A stretch of DNA of 64,000 bases from an uncultured Clostridium sp. (GTDB taxonomy: Bacteria > Bacillota > Clostridia > UBA1212 > UBA1255), in assembly GCA_900543695.1 (NCBI GenBank), contig UQSG01000001.1, positions 201,383-265,382 on the forward strand. The letters are read 5' to 3'. Shown in pieces: positions 37,060 through 45,734 of the stretch. A model generated the notes under the pieces. That model saw only the letters and a program-made list of their open reading frames with translations. It ran no database searches and was not told the DNA's origin. The stretch's first letter is position 1. Each line of letters begins with the position of its first letter. The position numbers and the translations under genes are program-made.

Positions 37060-37591
37060 TTTCAATTACCTCCTGAAGCTGTGCGTTTTTCTTTTCGACC
37101 TTTTCCGCCAGTTCCTGCTTGTACGACTTCAGCGTATCTTCAAGAAATTTATGCTTGCCCGCCAGGATTTCCGCCGCCAGCACCGCCGCGTTGACGCCGC
37201 CGTTTATGGCTACGGTCGCCACCGGAATTCCGGGAGGCATCTGCGCAATGGAAAGCAGCGCGTCCATGCCCTCCAGCGCGTCTCCCTGAATCGGAACGCC
37301 AATTACGGGCAACGTCGTATACGCAGCAATGACGCCGGGCAGATGAGCTGCCTTTCCCGCCGCCGCAACCACGCAGCCATAGCCCTGTTTTTTTGCATTT
37401 TTGGCAAGCTCCCGGCATTTCTCGGGCGTCCGGTGCGCGGAGCAAACGAAGCAGTCATAATGAATTCCAAATTTTTTCAAAAGCGCCAGGCAATCCTTCA
37501 TAACAGCATAATCAGAATCGCTTCCCATGATTACGAGTGTTTTCGGCGTTTTTTTTCGTTCTTTCCTGTTTCCGTCTTCTTCCAGATACAT
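37046..37591 (-). CDS. purE: 5-(carboxyamino)imidazole ribonucleotide mutase
   Basis: 181-residue PurE of the class I type (MGSDSD, SAHRTPE and INGGVNAA motifs intact). It rearranges N5-CAIR to CAIR. The N-terminal ~20 residues before PKTLVIMG are longer than usual; the start at 37591 is the best fit to the AAAGGAG site. First gene of the pur operon. purK is not seen nearby, and purC, purF and purH are also missing from this operon. Confidence 0.92.
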   Translation of the reverse strand: MYLEEDGNRKERKKTPKTLVIMGSDSDYAVMKDCLALLKKFGIHYDCFVCSAHRTPEKCRELAKNAKKQGYGCVVAAAGKAAHLPGVIAAYTTLPVIGVPIQGDALEGMDALLSIAQMPPGIPVATVAINGGVNAAVLAAEILAGKHKFLEDTLKSYKQELAEKVEKKNAQLQEVIENGQL

Positions 37592-37644
37592 GTAAAAAGT
37601 TAGCTCCTTTCGGTAAAGCGTATGGAATGTTTTTCGCGTAAATT

Positions 37645-37659
37645 CGTTGTAAAACAACG
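37645..37659 (-). other. Small hairpin in the pur leader
   Basis: CGTTGT and ACAACG (37645-37650 and 37654-37659) form a perfect 6-bp stem with a three-base loop in the transcribed leader between promoter and purE. No recognised purine riboswitch or PurR box is visible. Confidence 0.35.
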
Positions 37660-37665
37660 TTTTTT

Positions 37666-37694
37666 ATAATAGCAAAGCAGCCTGTCTTTGTCAA
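37666..37694 (-). promoter_or_regulatory. Promoter of the pur operon
   Basis: TTGACA (37689-37694) and TATTAT (37666-37671) on the minus strand, spacer 17. Confidence 0.75.
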
Positions 37695-37748
37695 TTCTCG
37701 GATCAGCCGCATTTCGTCATCATCCAAAGCATGCCGCCCAGGCAAGAC

Positions 37749-37777
37749 TTGTATTTTATCAGAGAATCCTGTATACT
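37749..37777 (+). promoter_or_regulatory. Promoter of yebC
   Basis: TTGTAT (37749-37754) and TATACT (37772-37777) with a 17-base spacer, about 40 bases before the ATG. Confidence 0.65.
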
Positions 37778-37816
37778 TATAAGCCGTGCAAATGAATAAC
37801 AACGGAGGTTTTTTAC

Positions 37817-38545
37817 ATGTCAGGTCATTCAAAATGGGCGAATATCAAGCATAAAAAAGGAAAATCAGACGCACAAAAGGCAAAGGTATTTACAAAAATC
37901 GGAAGAGAGCTGCAGATCGCCGTAAAATCCGGAGGACCTGACCCCGAGTCCAACAGCAAGCTGAAAGACGTCATCGCAAAAGCAAAAGCCGCAAACATGC
38001 CGAACGACAATATTATGAGAAGCATTAAAAGGGCCTCGGGCGACAATGCGAACGACGTCATGGAAGAAATTACCTATGAAGGATACGGCCCCTCCGGCGT
38101 CGCGATCATTGTGGAAACGGTTACTGACAACCGAAACAGAACGGCAGCCGACATTCGCCATATTTTCGATAAATTCGGCGGAAATCTCGGTTCTACGGGC
38201 TGCGTGTCGTTTATGTTTGACAAGAAAGGCCTGATCGTAATTGAAAACGACGGAGATATCGAGGAGGAAACCCTGATGATGGACGCGCTGGAATGCGGCG
38301 CCGAGGATTTTTCCGCCGATGACGACGCCTTCGAAATCACCACGGATCCCGCTGATTTTTCTAACGTCCGCAGCGCCCTGGAGGAAAAAGGATATTCCTT
38401 TCTGGAGGCTGCGGTCAGCATGATTCCGCAGAATTACGTAACGCTCACCGAAGAAAAGCCGCTTGAGCAGATCGAACGGCTGATCGACGCGCTCGAGGAC
38501 AACGACGACGTGATGGAAGTCTGGCACAACTGGGAAGAGGCGTGA
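37817..38545 (+). CDS. YebC/PmpR-family protein
   Basis: 242-residue YebC-type protein with the conserved opening GHSKWANIKHKKGKSDAQK and the acidic C-terminal domain. Members bind DNA as regulators (PmpR) or help ribosomes through proline stretches; family membership is clear, the role here is not. CGGAGG precedes the ATG. Its stop lies 7 bases from the converging mnmA stop. Confidence 0.93.
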   Translation: MSGHSKWANIKHKKGKSDAQKAKVFTKIGRELQIAVKSGGPDPESNSKLKDVIAKAKAANMPNDNIMRSIKRASGDNANDVMEEITYEGYGPSGVAIIVETVTDNRNRTAADIRHIFDKFGGNLGSTGCVSFMFDKKGLIVIENDGDIEEETLMMDALECGAEDFSADDDAFEITTDPADFSNVRSALEEKGYSFLEAAVSMIPQNYVTLTEEKPLEQIERLIDALEDNDDVMEVWHNWEEA

Positions 38546-38552
38546 GAATAAA

Positions 38553-39587
38553 TCATTCGCAGATTTCACCGCCGCCTACGACGGTCTCCCCGTCATAGAC
38601 AACGGCAAACTGCCCCGGCGTAACGGCGCGCTGGGGCTTTTTAAATGTAATCACTGCCTCGGAGCCATCCAGGGAAAGCGCCGCGGGCATATCCGGCTGT
38701 CCATAACGGTGCTTTGCTGTAAGATGATCCGGATCGTAATCCGGGTACAGCAGATTGAACTCCTTAACCCGGACGGTGTCGGAATAAAGCAGCGCGTCCT
38801 CCCCCATTACCACGGTGTGATCCGCGGCATTTTTTGCAATCACATAAAGCGGCCTGCCGAATGCGGTGCGAACGCCTTTTCGCTGTCCGATCGTATAGCG
38901 CGCAATTCCCTCGTGCGTGCCGAGCACCCTGCCCTGCGGATCCGTAAAAGTCCCGTGCTCCAGTTTTCTACCAGTATACGCCTCAATAAAATCCGCATAC
39001 GCCCCGGGGCCCCCTTTTACGAAGCAGATATCTTGGCTGTCCTTCCGATCGGCATTTTCAAAGCCGAACAATGCGGCCGCCGCGCGAACACGCTCTTTGT
39101 CATAATATTCCAAAGGAAACACGGCGCGTTCCAGCTGAGACAGACTCAGCCCATGCAGAAAATAAGACTGATCCTTCTCTCGGTGCACCGAGCGGAGCAG
39201 CCGGAGCGCGGGACCGGTTCGGAGCACACGCGCATAATGTCCCGTTGCGATCCGCTCATAGCCCAGCTTCTCCGCTTCCCGGTAAAAAGCGCCGAATTTA
39301 ATCATCCGGTTGCATACGACACACGGATTCGGCGTGCTGCCGCCAAGATAGGAACCACAGAAATAATCCAGCACCTGTTCTCGAAAATCGGATACCATAT
39401 CAAACTCGTAGAACGGAATCTCCAGGCGTTCCGCCGCCCGTCTCGCTTCCCTGCCGTCTTCCGAGGCGGACAGCTCCGGCGGCAGCATCCGCATATACGC
39501 GCCGCCAACCTCCCAGCCCGCATCCCGCAGAAGCATTGCAGCCACCGTACTATCTACGCCGCCGCTCATCGCAACAAGCACACGCAT
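38553..39587 (-). CDS. mnmA: tRNA-specific 2-thiouridylase
   Basis: 344-residue enzyme adding sulfur to U34 of Glu, Gln and Lys tRNAs. The PP-loop SGGVDST is at 8-14, the first catalytic Cys is in NPCVVCN and the persulfide Cys in SQDICFV. ATG 39587 follows GGGAGG. Ribosome-facing decoding enzyme in the cytosol; it needs IscS-type sulfur delivery encoded elsewhere. Confidence 0.95.
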   Translation of the reverse strand: MRVLVAMSGGVDSTVAAMLLRDAGWEVGGAYMRMLPPELSASEDGREARRAAERLEIPFYEFDMVSDFREQVLDYFCGSYLGGSTPNPCVVCNRMIKFGAFYREAEKLGYERIATGHYARVLRTGPALRLLRSVHREKDQSYFLHGLSLSQLERAVFPLEYYDKERVRAAAALFGFENADRKDSQDICFVKGGPGAYADFIEAYTGRKLEHGTFTDPQGRVLGTHEGIARYTIGQRKGVRTAFGRPLYVIAKNAADHTVVMGEDALLYSDTVRVKEFNLLYPDYDPDHLTAKHRYGQPDMPAALSLDGSEAVITFKKPQRAVTPGQFAVVYDGETVVGGGEICE

Positions 39588-39618
39588 AAAAACCCTCCCG
39601 TTCTGAATCGTTCGCATC

Positions 39619-39624
39619 ATTTTA
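39619..39624 (-). promoter_or_regulatory. Possible extended -10 element of mnmA
   Basis: TGGTAAAAT on the minus strand (TAAAAT at 39619-39624), 32 bases before the mnmA start; no clear -35. Confidence 0.35.
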
Positions 39625-39664
39625 CCACATAAAAAAAACCGTTTCCATATGATGGCGGAATTTC

Positions 39665-39693
39665 TTGTCAAACCGCCGAATCCATGCTATATT
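39665..39693 (+). promoter_or_regulatory. Promoter of the plus-strand membrane protein-glycosidase operon
   Basis: TTGTCA (39665-39670) and TATATT (39688-39693), spacer 17, ending 28 bases before the ATG at 39722. Confidence 0.7.
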
Positions 39694-39721
39694 AGCAAGG
39701 AAGCGAACGGGAGGTCAAGCT

Positions 39722-41656
39722 ATGGGATATGCCCTGTTTTTATTTTATATTTTATTAGGCGTAATCAACGCGTATCTCCTGCTGAGCAGGGAGAAACCGA
39801 CAAGAATCCTATGGGCCGGCGGTGTGATCGGATTGATTTTCCTGATGTGGTCTCATGTTCCTTTTTCCTTTCTTTTCGGCTTCAGTATTCTCTCCCATGT
39901 ACTCGGACTGATTCTCGTGATTGTATGGACCGTTGTGTTTTATGTCATAAAGCGCAGGCACCTCCCGCGTCTTCGCGGACTTTTGCACAGGCGCTGGAAG
40001 CCCGACAAAGAAGATGTTTTCCTGCTTGCCGCTGTTTTTGTCATGAGCCTTTACTGCATTGTCTGCCTTTACAGCCATACCCTGTATGAGATCGACGGCG
40101 CATATTATACAGGACAGTGTACCTATGGCGATATGAATTTTCATCTCGGGATCATTACCAGCATCAAGGAGCAGGGAAGCTTCCCGCCGGACTACAATAT
40201 TTTCCCCGGGCAGAGGCTCGACTACTATTTTCTTTCCGACTCTGTCTCCTCTTCCCTTTATCTGTTCGGATGCAGTCTGAAGGCCGCGTACATGCTGCCG
40301 ATGATCTTTGCATTCATGCTTACGTTCGCAGGGCTGTGGCATCTGGCATACGCCGTTCTGAAACGCGTCGGCAAAACGCTGACCGCATTCATTCTCTTTT
40401 TTTTCAACGGCGGATTCGGCCTGATGTATTTTCTGGACGGACTGAAGGCAGAGGGCGGCGCGGAAAACTTTAACCGCATTTTTACGGCGTATTATGAAAC
40501 GCCGACCAATTACGTCAACAGCGGCTCGCGTCTTTCGAATATCTGCTGGACGAACACCGTGGTCGATATGATGCTTCCGCAGCGCGCGACGCTGTTTGGC
40601 TGGATGTCCGTTTTTCTTGTGCTGTATCTCCTCTATCTGGCCGTATTTGAAGACCGAAGCGAGCTGTTCCTGGCTGCGGGAATTCTTGGCGGCCTGCTTC
40701 CCATGATCCAAACCTATTCCTATTTTACGCTTGGAATTACGGCGCTTGTCTGGCTGATTCACAGCTGCGTCAGAAACCGCTTTGGAAAAAAAACGCTGCT
40801 GAGCTGGCTCAAATTCGGGCTTCCGGCGGTAATTCTGGCAATCCCGCAATTTTACATCTGGATTTTCGGCGCAGTCAGTGAGGAACGCTTTCTGCGCTTT
40901 GAATTTAATGCCTATAACGCCACGGATCACTGGCTCTGGTTCTGGGTAAAAAATGTCGGGATCGTCTTTATCCTGCTGCTGCCCGCCTTTCTGAACGCAG
41001 GCCGGAGGCTTAAAATCGTACACGCCGCGGGCGCGCTCATTTTTGTGATCAGTGAGTTTATCGTCTTCCAAACGTTTGCGTATGACAACAATAAGCTGTA
41101 TCTCATGTGGTATCTGTTCGCCGTACTTCTTGTTGCGGACTTTCTCGTGGATTGCTACGATAAGCTGCGCTCGATGAAGGCTGCGCGCATCGTCATTACG
41201 GCAATGCTGCTCATCGCATGTACGGCTTCCGCTTTCTTTACGATGATCCGGGAATACAACTCAGGCCGGGAGGGCAGCAATTATATGCTGTACAACAAAG
41301 ACCATATCGCCAGCGCGGAATATATCAGGGAAAATACGGAGCCGGATGCGCTGTTTCTGACATACAACAATCATAACAACACGGTTGCCTGCCTGACCGG
41401 AAGAAACATTTTTACCGGTTCCGGAACCTTTCTGTATTCCCACGGCGTCGATTACAACGGAAGGGCGGAAATCGTCAAAAGCATGTTTACGGATGCGGCG
41501 GCGTTTGAAAAATACCGCGCAGAATACGGTTTTGATTATATCTATCTGTCTTCCTACGAAAGAAGTAATTATACAGGACTCATAGAAGACTATTTTGAGG
41601 AACGCTTCCCCGTGGTGTTCGAGCAGGGAGAAGTCAAAATATATGATATCAGATAA
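39722..41656 (+). CDS. Polytopic membrane protein, GT-C glycosyltransferase-like
   Basis: 644 residues with about a dozen hydrophobic helices. An outward loop carries GDMNFHLG and LDYYFLSDS, resembling the acidic first loop of GT-C lipid-sugar glycosyltransferases, and the C-terminus is a soluble domain (about 540-644). I infer transfer of a sugar or similar group at the outer membrane face, but the exact family is not recognised. The ATG at 39722 is preceded by GGGAGG; an earlier in-frame start lies inside the promoter. It heads an operon with a GH106-like enzyme, a HAD phosphatase and acpS. Confidence 0.7.
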   Translation: MGYALFLFYILLGVINAYLLLSREKPTRILWAGGVIGLIFLMWSHVPFSFLFGFSILSHVLGLILVIVWTVVFYVIKRRHLPRLRGLLHRRWKPDKEDVFLLAAVFVMSLYCIVCLYSHTLYEIDGAYYTGQCTYGDMNFHLGIITSIKEQGSFPPDYNIFPGQRLDYYFLSDSVSSSLYLFGCSLKAAYMLPMIFAFMLTFAGLWHLAYAVLKRVGKTLTAFILFFFNGGFGLMYFLDGLKAEGGAENFNRIFTAYYETPTNYVNSGSRLSNICWTNTVVDMMLPQRATLFGWMSVFLVLYLLYLAVFEDRSELFLAAGILGGLLPMIQTYSYFTLGITALVWLIHSCVRNRFGKKTLLSWLKFGLPAVILAIPQFYIWIFGAVSEERFLRFEFNAYNATDHWLWFWVKNVGIVFILLLPAFLNAGRRLKIVHAAGALIFVISEFIVFQTFAYDNNKLYLMWYLFAVLLVADFLVDCYDKLRSMKAARIVITAMLLIACTASAFFTMIREYNSGREGSNYMLYNKDHIASAEYIRENTEPDALFLTYNNHNNTVACLTGRNIFTGSGTFLYSHGVDYNGRAEIVKSMFTDAAAFEKYRAEYGFDYIYLSSYERSNYTGLIEDYFEERFPVVFEQGEVKIYDIR

Positions 41657-41679
41657 ACAAAAGAAAGGACTTATTGAAA

Positions 41680-43848
41680 ATGGAAAATTACAGACCTCTA
41701 AAAATACTCCACGGCTATTCTTTTGGAGAAGCCGGAACCGATATTGGAGAGAAAAAAAGGATCATAGAAAAGCGGATCGACGATCTGCGGGAGAAGGGCT
41801 ACGGCGGAATCGTAACAAACGTAAATATGGATCAGAATTATCTGCATGACGAGGAGAGCTGGGAGCTGTTCCGACATGCAGTGCAGTATGCGGCGAATCA
41901 GCGCGGAATGAAAATCTGGATTTATGACGAAAAGGGCTACCCCAGCGGCAGCGCGGGAGGACTTACGCTGCGTGAAAATCCTGAATACGAATGCAAGGGG
42001 CTTGTGCTCGTTAAGAAAAAAGCCGCTGCCGGGGAAAAAATTATGATCGAGAAGCCGCGCGGGCATCGTGCCGTGCAGGCCGTTTATTTTATAGACTGTA
42101 GCGGGAAGCAATCCGATCTGTCGGCAGCTACAGACGCGGACGGCACGCTCCGCTATACGGCGGAAGCAGACGGCGATGTCTACTATTTTGTAACAAAGCC
42201 GCTGTATGAAGGCACTCATGCACAGCATAACACCTGCGCCGCAAGACGTTACATCAGCCTTACCGACGCAAAGGCAGTCGGCGCCTTTCTCGAAAATACA
42301 TATCGCGCTTATACGGATCAGCTGGAAGCCCTTCGTCTTCCGGAGGGCAGCATCCAGGCATTTTTCACGGACGAGCCTTCCCTGCAGGCCTGTTACCTCA
42401 ACAAGGGCCTTGATCCCGCTCAAGTAGACGATCCATTCGATCCCGAACTGCCGCTGTACCCTGTTGTAGCATGGGAAAACGGTCTTGCCAGGCGATATCG
42501 GGAAAAATACGGAGAGGACCTGCTCCCTTGTCTGCATTTTCTGTTTGAAGGAGACAGCCGCCGGGCGAAGGTCACGCGGTATCAGTTTTATACGCTGATC
42601 TCCGATTTATACGAGGATGCCTTCTACCGGCAGATTTCGGAATTCTGCGCGGAGCATGGGATCGCGTTTTCCGGACATCTGCTGCTGGAAGAGAACCTGC
42701 TGCACCATGCAATCTTTGAAGGAAACTTTTTCAATCTCACGCGTCATATGCATATCCCCGGAATCGATATGCTGTTTACAAAGCCCGAAAGCGTCCTGCG
42801 CTTTGCGGAAACGCCGAAGCTTCTGTCTTCTGTAGCCGCCTGGTACGGCAGAGAGCATGTGATGTCGGAAATCTCCGGTCATACGGAAAACGCGCTCCGC
42901 ATCCCCTTTGACATAAACGATATGATCTGTGCACAGCTGATTCAATTCGTGCTGGGTGTAGATATTTTCAACTCTTATTTCGATGACGGCAGTCTCACGC
43001 AGGAAGAAAACAGGCTGCTGTGCGACACGGTTGCCAGGGCCTGCAAAGAATTTGCCGGAAAAACCTCCATGGCGGACGTCATTTTATATTATCCGATCGA
43101 ATCGGCACAGGCCTCCGTCAAGGGCTCGGATCAGCAGCTCTATGAACGTCCCTTCGATGCAGACGCAGCCGCCTGTGAGGAAAGCTGGAGAGGCAGCATC
43201 GATCTCCTGCTCCGGCATCATTATATGTTTGACTGCGCAGATGAAACCGTGCTGGCGGGAGCCGATATCAGCCAGGAGGAATGCTGCGTCAGAAATCCGG
43301 CCTCAGGAATCCGGTATCACGCACTCGTCGTCCCCAGGCTTGCCGCCGTCACGCTTTCTGCGCTGGAGCTTTTCCAAAAATGCGCGGACTGCGGAATTCC
43401 CGTAATCGTAAACGATCTCTCCCCTGCTGTCACCGTGCTGGGAACAGATAGCCCCGAGGCGGGAAGCAATGCTGTAATCCGTCTTTTATCCAGTGAAAAC
43501 GTAACAAATGCGCGATCCGGGGAATACGCGCTGAAAAGCCTGCAATATATTTTACCCCCGAACATAGAGCTGATCGGAGACGAAGGCCAGGTCGTCGCGC
43601 TGTCCAAAAGAGATCCGGATTCCGGTAAAATTTCTTATATTGCCGTTAATACGTCCAATGTTTCAAGGAAGGTTGCGCTCGTTCTCGATTATCCGGGACC
43701 GTTCGGCACAAAGCCGCCTGCGGCAATCCCCTGCATGGATGCAAAAAGTGGAATATGGATGGAGCTCCCAGCAGCCCTGCTTCCAGAGGACAGGATTTCC
43801 GTTCAGGCTGAAATCCCAGCGCTTGGCGCATATATTTTCAGATTTTAA
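41680..43848 (+). CDS. Shorter GH106-like glycoside hydrolase
   Basis: 722 residues, no signal peptide. Shares key motifs with the enzyme at 25500-28583: GYGGIVTN, WIYDEKGYPSGSAGG, AFFTDEPSL and FSGHLLLEEN, in the same order, giving a GH106-like barrel; the C-terminal beta-sandwich region is shorter. Probable alpha-L-rhamnosidase or related exo-enzyme acting on cytosolic oligosaccharides. The ATG at 41680 is used; a TTG six bases upstream is closer to AAAGGA and possible. Operon with the upstream membrane protein (23-base gap) and the HAD phosphatase (18-base gap). Confidence 0.8.
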   Translation: MENYRPLKILHGYSFGEAGTDIGEKKRIIEKRIDDLREKGYGGIVTNVNMDQNYLHDEESWELFRHAVQYAANQRGMKIWIYDEKGYPSGSAGGLTLRENPEYECKGLVLVKKKAAAGEKIMIEKPRGHRAVQAVYFIDCSGKQSDLSAATDADGTLRYTAEADGDVYYFVTKPLYEGTHAQHNTCAARRYISLTDAKAVGAFLENTYRAYTDQLEALRLPEGSIQAFFTDEPSLQACYLNKGLDPAQVDDPFDPELPLYPVVAWENGLARRYREKYGEDLLPCLHFLFEGDSRRAKVTRYQFYTLISDLYEDAFYRQISEFCAEHGIAFSGHLLLEENLLHHAIFEGNFFNLTRHMHIPGIDMLFTKPESVLRFAETPKLLSSVAAWYGREHVMSEISGHTENALRIPFDINDMICAQLIQFVLGVDIFNSYFDDGSLTQEENRLLCDTVARACKEFAGKTSMADVILYYPIESAQASVKGSDQQLYERPFDADAAACEESWRGSIDLLLRHHYMFDCADETVLAGADISQEECCVRNPASGIRYHALVVPRLAAVTLSALELFQKCADCGIPVIVNDLSPAVTVLGTDSPEAGSNAVIRLLSSENVTNARSGEYALKSLQYILPPNIELIGDEGQVVALSKRDPDSGKISYIAVNTSNVSRKVALVLDYPGPFGTKPPAAIPCMDAKSGIWMELPAALLPEDRISVQAEIPALGAYIFRF

Positions 43849-43866
43849 CGAAAGGGAGACACGGCA

Positions 43867-44544
43867 TTGAAGGTTGATTGCAAACGAATTCAAGGTGTCA
43901 TATTCGATATGGACGGCGTGCTGGTGGATTCCGAGCCCGCGATGGCGCGCTCCGCGGTAGAAGGAATGGCGGAATATGGAATCACCGCCCTCCCTGAAGA
44001 TTTTACGCCATATCTGGGAACAGACGAAAAAACATATTTTGGCTGCGTTGCAGAGCTGCACGGAGGAACGTATTCCGATGCGCTTGGCCGCAGGATCTAC
44101 GATATTTACTGCGAAACGGCTCCCAGCCGCGTCGTTCCGTTTGCAGGCGCTGCCGAAGCCGTCATCCGCATCCATAAAATGGGATATCGGACCGCCATCG
44201 CATCCAGCGCCACAAAGAGAAAGCTGGAAGTCAATATAACAGCCTCCCGCATCCCGCGGGAGGCGCTTGGCTGTATCGTTTCCGGCTCAGACGTCGTAAA
44301 GCGCAAGCCGGATCCCGAAATTTTCCTGACCGCTGCGGCGCGGCTTGGACTTTCCCCCGAGGCCTGCATCGTTGCGGAAGACGCGCTCAGCGGCGTGAAA
44401 GCAGCAAAAGCCGCCGGAATGATCTGTTTTGGCATTACAACGACGTTTTCCGCAGAAACGCTTTTGGAAGCGGGAGCGGACTGCACCGCAGCCGGCGTCG
44501 CCGCTCTGATTCCCTATCTCGAAGCCCAAAAGAACGGAGGCTGA
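43867..44544 (+). CDS. HAD-superfamily phosphatase/beta-phosphoglucomutase-like
   Basis: 225 residues of HAD subfamily IA. Motif I FDMDGVLVDSEP (nucleophile Asp, second Asp), motif II ASSA, motif III Lys in KRKPDP and motif IV EDALSG are intact. Either a sugar-phosphate phosphatase or a beta-phosphoglucomutase; context with a glycosidase favours a sugar phosphate substrate. It starts at TTG 43867 with AAAGGGAG eight bases upstream; no ATG is available before motif I. Confidence 0.85.
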   Translation: MKVDCKRIQGVIFDMDGVLVDSEPAMARSAVEGMAEYGITALPEDFTPYLGTDEKTYFGCVAELHGGTYSDALGRRIYDIYCETAPSRVVPFAGAAEAVIRIHKMGYRTAIASSATKRKLEVNITASRIPREALGCIVSGSDVVKRKPDPEIFLTAAARLGLSPEACIVAEDALSGVKAAKAAGMICFGITTTFSAETLLEAGADCTAAGVAALIPYLEAQKNGG

Positions 44545-44550
44545 CCATTT

Positions 44551-44937
44551 ATGCGGATTCTCGTCGGAACGGACATCACGGAAATCGAAAGGATCCGGCA
44601 TTCTGTCGAAAAGCTCGGACGGCCTTTCCTTACAAAAATATTTACCGAAGGAGAAATCGCCTACTGCGAAGGCCGCGGGCAGAAAAAATATGAAAGCTAC
44701 GCGGCGCGGTTTGCGGCAAAAGAAGCCGTCTCCAAGGCATTCGGAACAGGAATCTGCGCAGATGCGCGGCTTTCCGAAATTGAAATCAGAAACGATGAGC
44801 GCGGAAAGCCGTGTCTAATATTGCACGGGAAAACGCGCCAATATTATACGGAGGTCTTAAAAGGCACCAGCGCAGACATCAGCCTTTCCCATTCGGATTC
44901 CGCAGCGCTCGCATTCGCCGCGATTCTCCTGGAGTAA
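44551..44937 (+). CDS. acpS: Holo-[acyl-carrier-protein] synthase
   Basis: 128-residue phosphopantetheinyl transferase that activates ACP with CoA. GTDITEIERI (Mg-binding Asp) and FAAKEAVSKAFGTG (Glu and Lys) are intact. GGAGG precedes the ATG. It ends 3 bases before the converging pspA stop. Confidence 0.93.
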   Translation: MRILVGTDITEIERIRHSVEKLGRPFLTKIFTEGEIAYCEGRGQKKYESYAARFAAKEAVSKAFGTGICADARLSEIEIRNDERGKPCLILHGKTRQYYTEVLKGTSADISLSHSDSAALAFAAILLE

Positions 44938-44940
44938 AAA

Positions 44941-45618
44941 TTACTCTCCCTGCCCTTGCTCCCCCAAAAGCAATGCCGCCTTGGCTTCCGCGCGCTGAAG
45001 CGTTATTTTGTCGCTGATACGCTGAATTCCGGCCTCGGTGCTTTCCTCGCGGAGCTGCTGCATGGCTGTCAGGCGTGCGCACCGTTCATTCAGCGATCTC
45101 CGAATCGTATTGATATGGTCCTCCTGCCTGCTCCCGTAATGATAATCAAGATCGGATATTTTCTCCCGCATTGCGACGATTTCGCTTTGTGACTTTATGG
45201 CCGCAAGCTCGCGCAGGCGGCTGTTCATTTCAGATTCGAAGCGTTTATAATTATCGCGGATCCGGATCGCTTCCTCTACGGCGCTTGCATGAAGCCGCCT
45301 TTTTTCTTCCAGCTCCGCGGACAGCTCTTCTTCCATGACGAAAAGCTCGGTAAGAAGCTTTTTGTCGCGTTCCTTGGCCGCCATGTCGATCTTAATGCGC
45401 ACATCCGAAAGGCGAAGCTCCGCCTCCTTCATGTCCATGCGCACCATTTCCGCCCATGTCTGAATATCCACAAGCTGCTTCTGCGCTTCCTTCCTGCTTT
45501 TCTGAATCTTCTGTTCCGCGTCGTTAATCAAAAGCTGGGGATTTTTTGATTCCAGTTTATCTGCCGTGCTTCCGAGAAGACCGCTGAAAAGTGCTTTGAT
45601 TCTAGTGAAAAAACCCAT
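44941..45618 (-). CDS. PspA/IM30-family membrane stress protein
   Basis: 225-residue coiled-coil protein of the PspA/Vipp1 family, starting MGFFTRIKALFSG (amphipathic membrane-binding helix) followed by long charged helices. Members protect membranes when proton motive force leaks. Divergent to mscL across a 116-base gap, with GGGG about eight bases before the ATG. Confidence 0.9.
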   Translation of the reverse strand: MGFFTRIKALFSGLLGSTADKLESKNPQLLINDAEQKIQKSRKEAQKQLVDIQTWAEMVRMDMKEAELRLSDVRIKIDMAAKERDKKLLTELFVMEEELSAELEEKRRLHASAVEEAIRIRDNYKRFESEMNSRLRELAAIKSQSEIVAMREKISDLDYHYGSRQEDHINTIRRSLNERCARLTAMQQLREESTEAGIQRISDKITLQRAEAKAALLLGEQGQGE

Positions 45619-45685
45619 TTTTTATACCCCGGTTATCATCGCTTACGACATTGTATGCGCTTGCCTGGCAAAATATTCCGCACAA

Positions 45686-45694
45686 TGATATAAT
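45686..45694 (+). promoter_or_regulatory. Extended -10 promoter of mscL
   Basis: TGATATAAT (TATAAT at 45689-45694) on the plus strand, about 40 bases before the mscL ATG; -35 match is weak. Confidence 0.5.
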
Positions 45695-45734
45695 AAAGGC
45701 CGCTAAAACAAAGCAGGGAGGATTTAACTGGATC

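Noticed and set aside
37592..37816. Purine riboswitch or PurR box in the pur leader
   Set aside because: Only a short 6-bp hairpin is present; the conserved purine riboswitch core and PurR box sequences are not seen.
39809..41071. 420-codon open frame on the minus strand
   Set aside because: It mirrors the membrane protein gene; composition is charged and unlike any family, and the plus-strand gene has a promoter and GGGAGG site.
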